Counted from the first letter of the stretch, positions 1 to 6,647 are shown. The stretch: DNA of 10,715 bases from JBAZYZ01 sp041659085 (GCA_041659085.1 JBAZYZ010000021.1:1-10715), one strand, 5' to 3'. A program made the numbers and translations. Notes: a model not told the origin generated them from the letters alone.

Positions 1-2
1 GG

Positions 3-575
3 CTGGATACCCCCCGCAAGTTACAGGATTTTTTAAACAAACTTCCACAGAATTTTGAGAAAAACGGAGAAACATGCATGTCGCCCCGGCGCGTTATGAA
101 AAAAAATGCGGCTCACTGCATAGAAGGGGCCTTGTTTGCCGCAGCCGTTCTTTGGCATCACGGTAAACGCCCGTTGGTTATGCACCTGAAAACAAAGTCT
201 CATGACTACGACCATGTTGTAGCTCTTTTTAAGGAGAAGGGTTATTGGGGGGCTATCAGCAAAACTAATCATGCCGTGCTCCGCTACCGCGACGGGGTTT
301 ATAAGACTCCGCGCGAACTTGCTATGTCTTACTTCAATGAATACTTTATGGATAAAACCGGCGAAAAGACGATGGTTGGATATACTATGCCGATAGATTT
401 GGAAAAGTCTTCCGGATCAGACTGGGTAACTGCCGACGATGAGCTCTGGAGCGTGAATGATAAACTATTTCATACCCGGCACAAATCCATAGCCCCAAAA
501 TCGATAATGAAAAAACTTCGCCCGGCGGATAAAATAGAAACAAAAGTTATGGATGTGCCGGAACAAACCCCCTAA
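3..575 (+). CDS. Transglutaminase-like cysteine-hydrolase-fold protein, 5' end outside the window
   Basis: The frame is open to the left edge, so the gene is partial. The ATG at 78 is very probably internal, because the residues before it (L-D-T-P-R-K-L-Q-D-F-L and later G-E-T-C) read as normal protein and fit this family. Of 190 visible residues, Cys39 in AAHCIEGA, His71 in HDYDHVVALF and His90 in SKTNHAVLRY are the likely active-site or conserved positions of a papain/transglutaminase-like fold. A conserved GYWGAISKTNHAVLRYRD block and an ELAMSYFNEYF block follow. There is no visible signal peptide, but the true N-terminus is missing. I recognise the family from memory of similar bacterial proteins annotated as hypothetical or transglutaminase-like; its substrate is not known to me. 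The next gene follows after about 55 bases and seems to have its own promoter. Confidence 0.72.
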   Translation: MDTPRKLQDFLNKLPQNFEKNGETCMSPRRVMKKNAAHCIEGALFAAAVLWHHGKRPLVMHLKTKSHDYDHVVALFKEKGYWGAISKTNHAVLRYRDGVYKTPRELAMSYFNEYFMDKTGEKTMVGYTMPIDLEKSSGSDWVTADDELWSVNDKLFHTRHKSIAPKSIMKKLRPADKIETKVMDVPEQTP

Positions 576-593
576 ACGCCAGGCTCAAGTGTG

Positions 594-602
594 TGCTACA
601 AT
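594..602 (+). promoter_or_regulatory. Extended -10 promoter for the DsbA-like gene
   Basis: TGCTACAAT fits the extended -10 pattern TG-n-TAnAAT. It lies 28 bases before the ATG at 631. No good -35 is seen 17 bases upstream, which is acceptable for an extended -10 promoter. No SD precedes the ATG. Confidence 0.45.
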
Positions 603-630
603 ATTCCCATACTAATTAAACTTTTACACT

Positions 631-1338
631 ATGGAAAAAAAGGAGAACCAATTAAATATCAATGTGCCGACAGCCATAATCATTGCCGGTCTTTTGGTCG
701 CCGGAGCGATTATCTTTACCAATACTCCTCAAAATAAGAACACCGGAACCACCCAGGGAGCCGCAGCAGCAAATGCTCCGCAGGAAATAAACATTGCCCC
801 CATTACCGACAAGGACCACTTTTATGGAAACCCGAACGCTAAAGTGGTAATGGTTGAATTCTCCGACCTGGAATGCCCATTCTGCAAAGTATTCCATCCG
901 ACTGCCAAAAAGGTCGTGGACGATTCAAAGGGACAGGTCGCTCTGGTTTTCCGTCATTTTCCCATCCCCTCTCTTCATACAAAAGCTTTCAAAGAAGCTG
1001 AGGCCACTGAATGCGCGAACGAACAGGGTGGCAACAGCAAGTTCTGGGAGTACTTGGATGTTCTGTTTGCGACCACCCCGTCAAATAACGGTCTTGACCC
1101 CGCCGAACTGCCGAAGATTGCTGTCAAAATCGGTCTTGATGAAACAAAGTTCAATTCCTGCCTCTTGAGCGAAAAATATAAAAATAGAGTAAACGCCGAT
1201 ATAGAAGACGGTTCCAAGGTCGGAGTTAACGGAACGCCATCAACCGTGTTAATGAATAAGAGCGGAAAGAAAATTCTTCTGGTGGGCGCCCAACCGGTAG
1301 AATCAGTGCAAGCGGCGGTAGAGGAAATGATTAAGTAA
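631..1338 (+). CDS. Membrane-anchored DsbA-family thiol-disulfide oxidoreductase
   Basis: A 235-residue protein. Residues 1-12 are polar, 13-30 form a hydrophobic helix (an uncleaved anchor), 31-52 are a low-complexity linker rich in N, T and A, and 60-235 form a thioredoxin/DsbA-type domain. The redox motif is CPFC at 82-85 after VEFSDLE, and the cis-proline loop is GTPS at 201-204. Two further cysteines (128 and 177) lie in the helical insert. Known members of this family with a CPxC motif oxidise or isomerise disulfides in exported proteins, so this one likely faces the outside of the membrane. No DsbB/VKOR partner is in the window. The ATG is chosen because it precedes the short charged N-terminus and the anchor; there is no SD. 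The transcript may run on into the next gene, since no terminator is seen between 1339 and 1421. Confidence 0.88.
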   Translation: MEKKENQLNINVPTAIIIAGLLVAGAIIFTNTPQNKNTGTTQGAAAANAPQEINIAPITDKDHFYGNPNAKVVMVEFSDLECPFCKVFHPTAKKVVDDSKGQVALVFRHFPIPSLHTKAFKEAEATECANEQGGNSKFWEYLDVLFATTPSNNGLDPAELPKIAVKIGLDETKFNSCLLSEKYKNRVNADIEDGSKVGVNGTPSTVLMNKSGKKILLVGAQPVESVQAAVEEMIK

Positions 1339-1421
1339 GCGCGTGTAATAAAACGAACTCTGAACCGTCTCCTATTGCAAGGCGGGACGTTTAAAAAATT
1401 TTTAACAGTAATAATAAACAT

Positions 1422-2198
1422 ATGAAATATAAAAATATATTGATGTTAATCGCAGTATTTACGGTTGTCGGCGCAATGGCGTCTTATGGGTTCGCGGCCA
1501 AAGCAGAGGACAATGGCAACGAATCGGTTTTTGAAGCGCAAAAGGAGCAGCTTGAAGCAAGACAAGAATTGGAAAAAAGATCCGTTGAGGGTTCATCCGA
1601 AGCGGTAAAACAGGAAGCGGAAAGAAGGTGGGAAGCGGAAAAGAAAGCTCTTGAGGTTGCGCGTGAAAGCGCCAAAAACGGAACCAGCACTTCAGACAAT
1701 GAAGAAGATGGCGATGATAATGATAACGGCACAACAACAAGAAAAACAGACAAGGATAGGGAGGACGATGACGCGACAGAACACAGAAGCGTGGTTGCCG
1801 GTTTCGTCCGCAATCTTTTAAGCATCGCTAGCTCCACAAGAGACGGGGGTATTGGAAATGAAGTTCGCACCGTTGCCAAGGAACAAAACGACGATAAAGA
1901 CGATGTGGCGCAGGCCATTGACCGGGTAAAAAACAGAAATGCTTTTCTTACTTTTTTAATCGGCGCGGATTTTAAAAACCTCGGTGAATTGAGGAGCTCA
2001 ATCGTTACGACTGATAACCACATAAGCCGTCTGACCAACATAAAATCAAAGGCTTCTTCAACTCCGGAAATACAAACCGCTCTTGATGAGGAAATTACGG
2101 CCCTTAAGGCTGAGAAGGAACGGCTGAACAACATCGTATCCAAAGGCGAAGGCAAAATAAGCCTGCTTGGGTGGCTGGTAAAATTGCTTCAGAAGTAA
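1422..2198 (+). CDS. Exported charged coiled-coil protein of unknown function
   Basis: A 258-residue protein. Residues 1-27 look like a signal peptide (KYKN, hydrophobic core, then AAKA). Residues 33-85 are Glu/Lys/Ala/Gln-rich and likely helical coiled coil. Residues 88-120 are a very acidic low-complexity run of D, E, N and T that should be disordered. Residues 125-258 form a second helical region with heptad-like spacing (ISRLTNIKSK, then ALDEEITALKAEKERLNNI) and a hydrophobic end (LLGWLVKLLQ). There are no cysteines, so it is not an obvious DsbA substrate even though it sits 83 bases behind that gene. I do not recognise a named family. The acidic run might bind cations, but that is only a guess. 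A strong terminator follows directly. Confidence 0.8.
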   Translation: MKYKNILMLIAVFTVVGAMASYGFAAKAEDNGNESVFEAQKEQLEARQELEKRSVEGSSEAVKQEAERRWEAEKKALEVARESAKNGTSTSDNEEDGDDNDNGTTTRKTDKDREDDDATEHRSVVAGFVRNLLSIASSTRDGGIGNEVRTVAKEQNDDKDDVAQAIDRVKNRNAFLTFLIGADFKNLGELRSSIVTTDNHISRLTNIKSKASSTPEIQTALDEEITALKAEKERLNNIVSKGEGKISLLGWLVKLLQK

Positions 2199-2211
2199 AA
2201 ACTGTCACATT

Positions 2212-2239
2212 AAAAAACCCCGCGCTTGCGGGGTTTTTT
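2212..2239. terminator. Bidirectional intrinsic terminator between convergent genes
   Basis: The stem CCCCGC (2218-2223) pairs with GCGGGG (2228-2233) around loop GCTT, flanked by A6 on the left and T6 on the right. It therefore works on both strands. It ends the + strand gene at 2198 and the minus-strand sufT gene, whose TAA stop (2238-2240) overlaps the end of the T-tract. Confidence 0.92.
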
Positions 2240-2522
2240 AAATTCCAAGCATCGTACGGAGTTCGTCCGACGGCTGCCATGCGGGCTCAAACGTAATATC
2301 CACCCGCACTTCTTCCACCCCAAGCTCCTTAACAACCTTTTCAACCGACAAAACTATTTCGTTCCCGAACGGACAGAACGGAGAAGTAAGCGTCATTAAA
2401 ATATCTACGCCATCTTCCGCGATTTTAATGTCGTAAATAAGCCCAAGCGTCCAGAGATCAATTCCCACCTCCGGGTCTTTGACGGTCTTTAGGGCTTTAA
2501 TTATTTGTTCTTTGGTAACCAT
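2238..2522 (-). CDS. sufT: SufT / MIP18-family (DUF59) iron-sulfur maturation protein
   Basis: A 94-residue single-domain protein. The family signature is visible: VKDPEVGIDLWTLGLIYDI at 14-32 and the LTSPFCPFGNEI loop with Cys50, the conserved cysteine of this fold, followed by V-x-V-x-x-x-FEPAW at 73-82. Family members (SufT, the PaaD N-domain, eukaryotic MIP18/Fam96) help mature or deliver Fe-S clusters. I chose the ATG at 2522, not the upstream in-frame alternative, because it starts one base after the sufC stop, has GGGG a few bases upstream, and gives the usual MVTKEQIIKAL start. It is the last gene of the suf unit and ends in the bidirectional terminator. Confidence 0.88.
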   Translation of the reverse strand: MVTKEQIIKALKTVKDPEVGIDLWTLGLIYDIKIAEDGVDILMTLTSPFCPFGNEIVLSVEKVVKELGVEEVRVDITFEPAWQPSDELRTMLGI

Positions 2523-2523
2523 A

Positions 2524-3249
2524 TTATTCCCCAAAACCGTTAGCCTCAATTTCGTTGATAATCTCACGCCCTCCGGACTTTACTATCTTCCCCTCCTTCA
2601 TTATATGGACATAGTCGGGCGTGATTTTTTTCAGAATTCCGGGGTAATGAGTAATCAGAAGAAACCCTGTTCCGTCTTTAGAAAGCTTGGTTATGGCATT
2701 AAATATCTTACCGAGTGAATCGACATCCACTCCGGAATCTATCTCGTCCAAAATCGCGAACTTAGGATTCAAAACAGCCATTTGGAGCACCTCGCTTTGT
2801 TTCTTCTCTCCGCCGGAAAGTCCGCTGTTTACATGGCGCGATAAAAATGACTTGTCTATGCCAAGGTCCGCCGCTTTGTCCGATATCTTTTTGTGGAATT
2901 CCAGCACCGACTCGTCTCCGCCGTTTATCTCTTTGTAAGCGCGGTACAGGAACTGCCCCATGGAAACACCGGGAATTTCCGGCAAATACTGCATGGATAA
3001 AAACAGGCCTTTTTTCGCCTTTTTGTCGGTCGTGGATGTCGTTATGTCTTTACTGCCAAGCAAAATTTGTCCGCCTGAAATCTCGTATTTGGGATGGCCA
3101 AAAATCCCATTCACCAGGCTTGATTTACCGGAACCGTTTGGACCCATCAGGATATGCGTCTCACCTCCGTTTATCGTAAGTGAAATATCCTGGACAACTT
3201 TTTTGCCATTATTACTTACTGCAATATTTTTCAGTTCCAATTTATTCAT
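2524..3249 (-). CDS. sufC: SufC, ATPase of the SufBCD scaffold
   Basis: A 241-residue ABC-type ATPase with no membrane domain. Walker A is GPNGSGKS at 36-43, the signature is LSGGEKK at 144-150, Walker B is FAILDEIDSGVD at 164-175, and the switch histidine is His201 in ITHY. The sequence LSGGEKKxxxxLQMAVL and the C-terminal PDYVHIMKEGKIVKSGG are diagnostic of SufC rather than of transport ATPases. It forms the SufBC2D complex in the cytoplasm and powers the conformational change needed to build the cluster. The ATG at 3249 overlaps the methyltransferase stop in an ATGA (3246-3249), which points to translational coupling. A longer upstream start would add eight residues not typical of SufC. 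Confidence 0.96.
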   Translation of the reverse strand: MNKLELKNIAVSNNGKKVVQDISLTINGGETHILMGPNGSGKSSLVNGIFGHPKYEISGGQILLGSKDITTSTTDKKAKKGLFLSMQYLPEIPGVSMGQFLYRAYKEINGGDESVLEFHKKISDKAADLGIDKSFLSRHVNSGLSGGEKKQSEVLQMAVLNPKFAILDEIDSGVDVDSLGKIFNAITKLSKDGTGFLLITHYPGILKKITPDYVHIMKEGKIVKSGGREIINEIEANGFGE

Positions 3250-3854
3250 TTTTTTCCCACAATCTCCAACCAACGCGTATTGCCCAAAGGCGTAACGCCT
3301 TCATAAACCGCGGATAATCCCAAGTTCCTAAAGATTAGCTTAATTTCGTCTAAAGTAAAGTAGCTGAAGAATCTCCGGTATTCATAGCCGTAATCATCGT
3401 CCGTTTTTATTCCCTCTTCTTCCGTTCCGGGTTTCGTCTCTTTTACCGCCACATACAAGAATCCGCCATTGCTTAATTTACCCACAAAACCGCGAACCAC
3501 GCCCTCGGCCTCTTTTTTGGGGATATGCAGAAGCGACGCCTGCATAAAAACCGCGTCAAATTCCCCCTCCAACTTGTCCGCATAGCGCATATCAAGCACC
3601 TTGAAAGTTCCTCCCGGAACGTCGCGCTTCGCAATGGCAATCATATTCTCAGAAAAATCAATGCCTACGACACTAAAACCCCGCTTTATAAAATAATCGG
3701 CCTTGTTTCCGGGCCCGCACCCCACATCCAATATCTTAGAGCCGGGATTAAGAAAAGAAATAAATTTATCGGTTCCTTTGACCCACCAGTCATCATTCAT
3801 ATGGTCCTTACTCCAGTCCAAAGCAATCTTATTATAAGTTTCTTTAAGGTCCAT
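3246..3854 (-). CDS. Class I SAM-dependent methyltransferase inside the suf operon
   Basis: A 202-residue protein. Motif I ILDVGCGPG at 41-49 binds the methionine part of SAM, the acidic end of strand 2 is Asp66 in VVGIDFSENM, and the motif around FDAVFMQASLLHIP (99-112) is typical of small-molecule methyltransferases (Methyltransf_11/25 type). An aromatic-rich region (YGYEYRRFFSYFTLDE, 155-170) probably shapes the substrate site. It starts 39 bases after the sufU stop and overlaps sufC by four bases, so it is co-transcribed with the suf genes and probably coupled to sufC. Substrate unknown. No SD is seen before the ATG; the leader there is A/T-rich. A methyltransferase is not a standard Suf component. 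Confidence 0.9.
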   Translation of the reverse strand: MDLKETYNKIALDWSKDHMNDDWWVKGTDKFISFLNPGSKILDVGCGPGNKADYFIKRGFSVVGIDFSENMIAIAKRDVPGGTFKVLDMRYADKLEGEFDAVFMQASLLHIPKKEAEGVVRGFVGKLSNGGFLYVAVKETKPGTEEEGIKTDDDYGYEYRRFFSYFTLDEIKLIFRNLGLSAVYEGVTPLGNTRWLEIVGKK

Positions 3855-3893
3855 TTTTTATATTTTTATAAAGGCCGGGAGGGGCGGTAAAAG

Positions 3894-4277
3894 CTACAAG
3901 TTCGCGGCCTGGCTTCCGAGCAGCGCTTGGCTCATCGCCTTATATCCCAAGAGGGCGCAGTCCACACGCCCCGGACTTATCTGGACTCCAAGCATGTTGT
4001 ACACATCTCCCGGCGCGATGGCCTTGAGTTCATTTATGGTTTTTCCCTTAACCTTGTCCGTAAGCATGGACGCGGCGGCCTGACTTACGGCGCAACCAAC
4101 CCCGACAAACGACACGTCTGTCACAACATCTCCGTCAACCTTAAGATAAAACGTTATTAAATCGCCGCAATTCGCGTTTTTGCCCTTGCCTTCCATTGTC
4201 GCGTCCAGAATAATCCGCTTATTGTGCGGCTCTTTGTAATGCTCCAAAATATTTTGCCTGTACAATTCTTCGTCCAT
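3894..4277 (-). CDS. sufU: SufU-type Fe-S assembly protein with IscU-like spacing
   Basis: A 127-residue protein. The N-terminus YRQNILEHYKEPHNK is typical of SufU/IscU. The zinc or cluster ligands are Cys37 and Asp39 in NCGD, Cys62 in VGVGCAVSQAAASML, and Cys107 in GRVDCALLGYKA. The residue before the third cysteine is Asp, not the His of IscU, and CALLGY resembles the SufU CATLAW motif, so I call it SufU. In Firmicutes, SufU takes persulfide sulfur from SufS by Zn ligand exchange. The interval Cys62-Cys107 is 45 residues, close to IscU (about 43) and shorter than Bacillus SufU (about 62), so the usual SufU insertion is missing. It starts 10 bases after sufS, in the expected pair order. Confidence 0.9.
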   Translation of the reverse strand: MDEELYRQNILEHYKEPHNKRIILDATMEGKGKNANCGDLITFYLKVDGDVVTDVSFVGVGCAVSQAAASMLTDKVKGKTINELKAIAPGDVYNMLGVQISPGRVDCALLGYKAMSQALLGSQAANL

Positions 4278-4287
4278 CCCGTTATTG

Positions 4288-5517
4288 TTAACTGAAAATT
4301 TTTATCGCCTCTTCTATTCCTTCCGCGAGCGCGTCAATGTCGCTCTCTTCGTTGTATATATAGAAACTGGCGCGGCTTATCGCCGATACCCCAAGCGCTT
4401 TCATAAGCGGTATCGCGCAATGGTGCCCTCCGCGCACGGCCACATGGTGGCGGTTCAATATTTCACCCACATCATGGGGGTGAACGCCATCCACCACAAA
4501 AGACACTATGCCTATATTTTTCAAATGATCGCGCTCGCAAATAATCTTCACTCCGGAAATCGTCGATAATTTTTTGATTGCGTAGGCCACCAAATCCTGC
4601 GTGTGTTTTCGCGCGTTCTCTACCCCGACAGCTTCTAAGTATTTAATCGCCGCCCCAAGCCCGATTACCCCGGCGATATTCGGAGTCCCCGCCTCAAAAC
4701 GGAACGGGGCATCGCTGTACTTCGCTTCTTCCATGGTTACGTCTTCCACCGTGCCGCCGCCGAACGAAGACGTCGGCATTTTGTTCAAAATATCATATTT
4801 GCCGTAAAGAATGCCGATACCGGTCGGTCCGCATATTTTATGTCCGGAAAAAAATAGAAAATCGCAGTCAAGCGACTTAACATCAACGAGCATGTGCCCC
4901 GCCGCTTTGGTCGCGTCTACTATGACAATCGCGCCGCGCTTGTGGGCCGCCTCGGACACCCTTTTCACGTCCGTAATGGCGCCGGTCACGTTACTTGCAA
5001 GGGTCATGGAAACAATCCTCGTTTTTTCATTGATAAGACCGTCAAGATTCCCATAATCAATATTGAAATCAGGCGCCATCTCAAAATGGCGAAACTTTAC
5101 GCCATTGCGCTTTGCCATCTCCTGAAGCGGAAGAAGGTTTGAATGATGCTCAAGTATTGTTGTCACGACTTCATCCCCCTCTTTCCATTCAATTTTTTTC
5201 TCAAGCGCGTAAATCAGCATATTTGACGAATCCGTAGCCCCGTTCGTAAATATGATTTCGTTCGTATCGGCATTTATGAATTCGGCTGCCGTTTTGCGGG
5301 CATCTTCATAGCTGTTGGTGGCTTGTTCACCTATATTATACGCGCTCCTGTGTATATTGGAGCGGTACTTGAAATAGTAGTCGTCCATAGCGTCAACCAC
5401 GACCTTCGGCGTCTGGGACGAAGCCGCGCTGTCCAAAAACACGAGGTCGCGCCCCGTTTCACGCTTATAATTCTCAAAAATAGGGAAATCTTTTTTTATT
5501 TTTTTAACATCAAACAT
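4288..5517 (-). CDS. sufS: SufS, group II cysteine desulfurase
   Basis: A 409-residue PLP enzyme (aminotransferase class V) that frees sulfur from cysteine as an enzyme-bound persulfide and leaves alanine. The PLP lysine is Lys227 in FFSGHKICGPTGIG, the stacking histidine is in LEHHSN, the active cysteine is Cys367 in RGGHHCAIPLM, and the substrate arginine is in SRASFYIYN. The motif RxGHHCAxP marks the SufS group, not IscS. At the PLP contact that reads VDGAQ in E. coli SufS, this protein has VDATK (Lys204 for Gln). The ATG at 5517 gives MFDVKKIKKDFPIF, the usual start; an in-frame TTG at 5529 is the alternative. The start codon sits right behind a perfect inverted repeat. It heads the sufS-sufU-MT-sufC-sufT unit. 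Confidence 0.95.
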   Translation of the reverse strand: MFDVKKIKKDFPIFENYKRETGRDLVFLDSAASSQTPKVVVDAMDDYYFKYRSNIHRSAYNIGEQATNSYEDARKTAAEFINADTNEIIFTNGATDSSNMLIYALEKKIEWKEGDEVVTTILEHHSNLLPLQEMAKRNGVKFRHFEMAPDFNIDYGNLDGLINEKTRIVSMTLASNVTGAITDVKRVSEAAHKRGAIVIVDATKAAGHMLVDVKSLDCDFLFFSGHKICGPTGIGILYGKYDILNKMPTSSFGGGTVEDVTMEEAKYSDAPFRFEAGTPNIAGVIGLGAAIKYLEAVGVENARKHTQDLVAYAIKKLSTISGVKIICERDHLKNIGIVSFVVDGVHPHDVGEILNRHHVAVRGGHHCAIPLMKALGVSAISRASFYIYNEESDIDALAEGIEEAIKIFS

Positions 5518-5542
5518 AATATGAGACAAATCATCTCATATT
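5518..5542. promoter_or_regulatory. Perfect inverted repeat directly before the sufS start
   Basis: AATATGAGA (5518-5526) and TCTCATATT (5534-5542) are exact reverse complements separated by 7 bases. The right arm on the minus strand ends next to the sufS ATG at 5517. It could be an operator for a dimeric repressor or an mRNA hairpin that hides the start. Two short palindromes follow in series, TTGG-G-CCAA (5542-5550) and ATTTG-A-CAAAT (5550-5560). Confidence 0.55.
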
Positions 5543-5557
5543 TGGGCCAATTTGACA
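5529..5557 (-). promoter_or_regulatory. Possible sufS promoter, overlapping the inverted repeat
   Basis: On the minus strand TTGTCA (5557-5552), a 17-base spacer and GATGAT (5534-5529) make a weak sigma70-like pair. It would start transcription only a few bases before the ATG at 5517, so the message would be nearly leaderless, and the -10 would lie in the loop of the inverted repeat. The -10 matches consensus at only 4 of 6 positions. Confidence 0.25.
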
Positions 5558-5580
5558 AATAAGCATTTTTACTATTTACT
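5552..5580 (+). promoter_or_regulatory. Promoter for the small gene at 5623
   Basis: A perfect -35 TTGACA (5552-5557), a 17-base spacer and TTTACT (5575-5580) as a moderate -10. It diverges from sufS and shares its control region. It would give a leader of about 35 bases carrying the SD. Confidence 0.5.
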
Positions 5581-5622
5581 TGTCTGAGCTGGAAACAACG
5601 CCGCAACCAAAGGAGGAGTCCA

Positions 5623-5811
5623 ATGCCAAAGTACTGTATCGTGTACGTGCGCGAGAAAAGGGGTAAAACGCATTTCGACAAAAAAGAAATCCTGCGTGAT
5701 TCCCCCATTGACACCATGGAAGACATCGGGATGGTGGAAAGGGAGATTTCCTCAGACCTATGCGGAGCGAATATCACCATTATCGGGTGCATCCCCTTAG
5801 CCGGTGAGTAG
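5623..5811 (+). CDS. Small protein of unknown function with strong SD
   Basis: A 62-residue cytoplasmic protein starting MPKYCIVYVREKRGK. It has no signal peptide or membrane segment. It has alternating beta-like stretches (YCIVYVRE, NITIIGCIP) at both ends, an acidic middle (MEDIGMVEREISSDL) and three cysteines (5, 47, 56). The SD AGGAGG (5611-5616) stands 6 bases before the ATG, a near-ideal site. It has its own promoter-like sequence and an immediate terminator, so it is a single-gene unit, opposite in direction to the suf genes and placed between sufD and sufS. I do not recognise a family. Its place next to the desulfurase and its cysteines allow a role linked to sulfur or redox state, but nothing in the sequence proves it. 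Confidence 0.75.
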   Translation: MPKYCIVYVREKRGKTHFDKKEILRDSPIDTMEDIGMVEREISSDLCGANITIIGCIPLAGE

Positions 5812-5816
5812 TCGCC

Positions 5817-5841
5817 AAAAGGCCACACGCGTGGCCTTTTT
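5817..5841. terminator. Bidirectional terminator between the small gene and sufD
   Basis: AAAA then GGCCAC (5821-5826), loop ACGC, GTGGCC (5831-5836) and a T-tract. It ends the + strand gene (stop 5809-5811) and also sufD on the minus strand, whose stop TAA (5842-5840) overlaps the T-tract. It should separate sufD from sufS transcription. Confidence 0.9.
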
Positions 5842-6511
5842 ATATGGTTAGGAACCCTTCAACCAAAAGTCTGCGCGCGTCGTCCTCCCCTATGCCGCGA
5901 GTTTTGGAATAAAACAAGTCTTCGGGCGTTATATGCGTAATTGAAAGCGAGTGTGAACAAGCGACGCTATTTGAAGCAATATCAAGCGAAGGTATGGCAT
6001 CAACTTTAGCCTCTTTGGAAAGCACCAGGAATTTGCCGTCCTCCGCGCCCGAAAGATCCTTCATTCCTTTCTCCATCATAATATCGCTTCTGTATATGAG
6101 GTGGGACCGGCCACTCAAAACTCCGCGCGCGTCTATGCGGGAAATCGTACCCGGCGCTTCGTGGTAAACCTTGTGATAAACATCCAGTTTTGAATCATCC
6201 GTCATATCGTATCTCCCTATTATTGAAGCCTTGGCTCCCGCGCCTTCCAATACAACATGAATATCATTTTTAATGTTCGCTTTACCGCTACAGGTTTCAA
6301 TATACTCAAAACTCGCGCCTTCGCGCACGCGGACAACCAAGAGCCGCGATTTAGACAAATCATTTTCCAGCGTCTCCGTAGTGCCCGCCTTCACTTCAAT
6401 CGACTCTACACCCGATTCCGCGATTTTTAAAAACTCATCGGCAAAAGGCGAACTCATCTTGAGTCCGTATTTGAAAGCATTTTGCTTTTTGTATTCATCT
6501 GAAATTTCCAT
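5840..6511 (-). CDS. sufD: SufD-like scaffold subunit, short form
   Basis: A 223-residue protein, about half of a typical SufD of around 420 residues. It keeps the beta-helix core and the C-terminal part, with VACSHSLSITHITPEDLFYSKTRGI at 183-207. His187 in CSH matches E. coli SufD His360, a ligand site at the SufB-SufD interface, and FYSKTRGIGEDDARRLLVEGFL is the shared SufB/SufD tail. The C-terminus stops right after this tail, so the usual last helices are absent; the large N-terminal domain is missing too. The ATG at 6511 gives a sensible start and no longer in-frame version is seen. SufD pairs with SufB and one SufC. The half size looks like family reduction, not breakage, since the frame is intact. 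Terminators on both sides make it its own transcription unit. Confidence 0.85.
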   Translation of the reverse strand: MEISDEYKKQNAFKYGLKMSSPFADEFLKIAESGVESIEVKAGTTETLENDLSKSRLLVVRVREGASFEYIETCSGKANIKNDIHVVLEGAGAKASIIGRYDMTDDSKLDVYHKVYHEAPGTISRIDARGVLSGRSHLIYRSDIMMEKGMKDLSGAEDGKFLVLSKEAKVDAIPSLDIASNSVACSHSLSITHITPEDLFYSKTRGIGEDDARRLLVEGFLTI

Positions 6512-6576
6512 TGGTATTTCGTATCCTACATTAAAACAACCCTTTTTGAAACAACATTTTTAGTCTCATTATTTAC

Positions 6577-6615
6577 AAAAAAATGACCTACCGCGAGTAA
6601 ACGCTGAGTAGGTCA
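6577..6615 (-). terminator. Terminator after the 103-residue gene
   Basis: On the minus strand TGACCTAC (6615-6608) pairs with GTAGGTCA (6591-6584), with an inner GCG/CGC helix, followed by seven T (6583-6577). It stands about 32 bases past the stop of the gene at 6648-6959 and separates it from sufD. Confidence 0.8.
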
Positions 6616-6647
6616 CGAGGAGCGCCCATGGCAAGGCGTTGTTCCGT

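Noticed and set aside
78..575. Separate complete gene starting at ATG 78
   Set aside because: The frame continues open to the left edge with family-like sequence, so the gene is partial and this ATG is internal.
1484..2155. 223-residue open frame on the minus strand, rich in Ser and Leu
   Set aside because: It is the mirror of the acidic and Lys/Glu-rich coding sequence at 1422-2198; low complexity explains its length.
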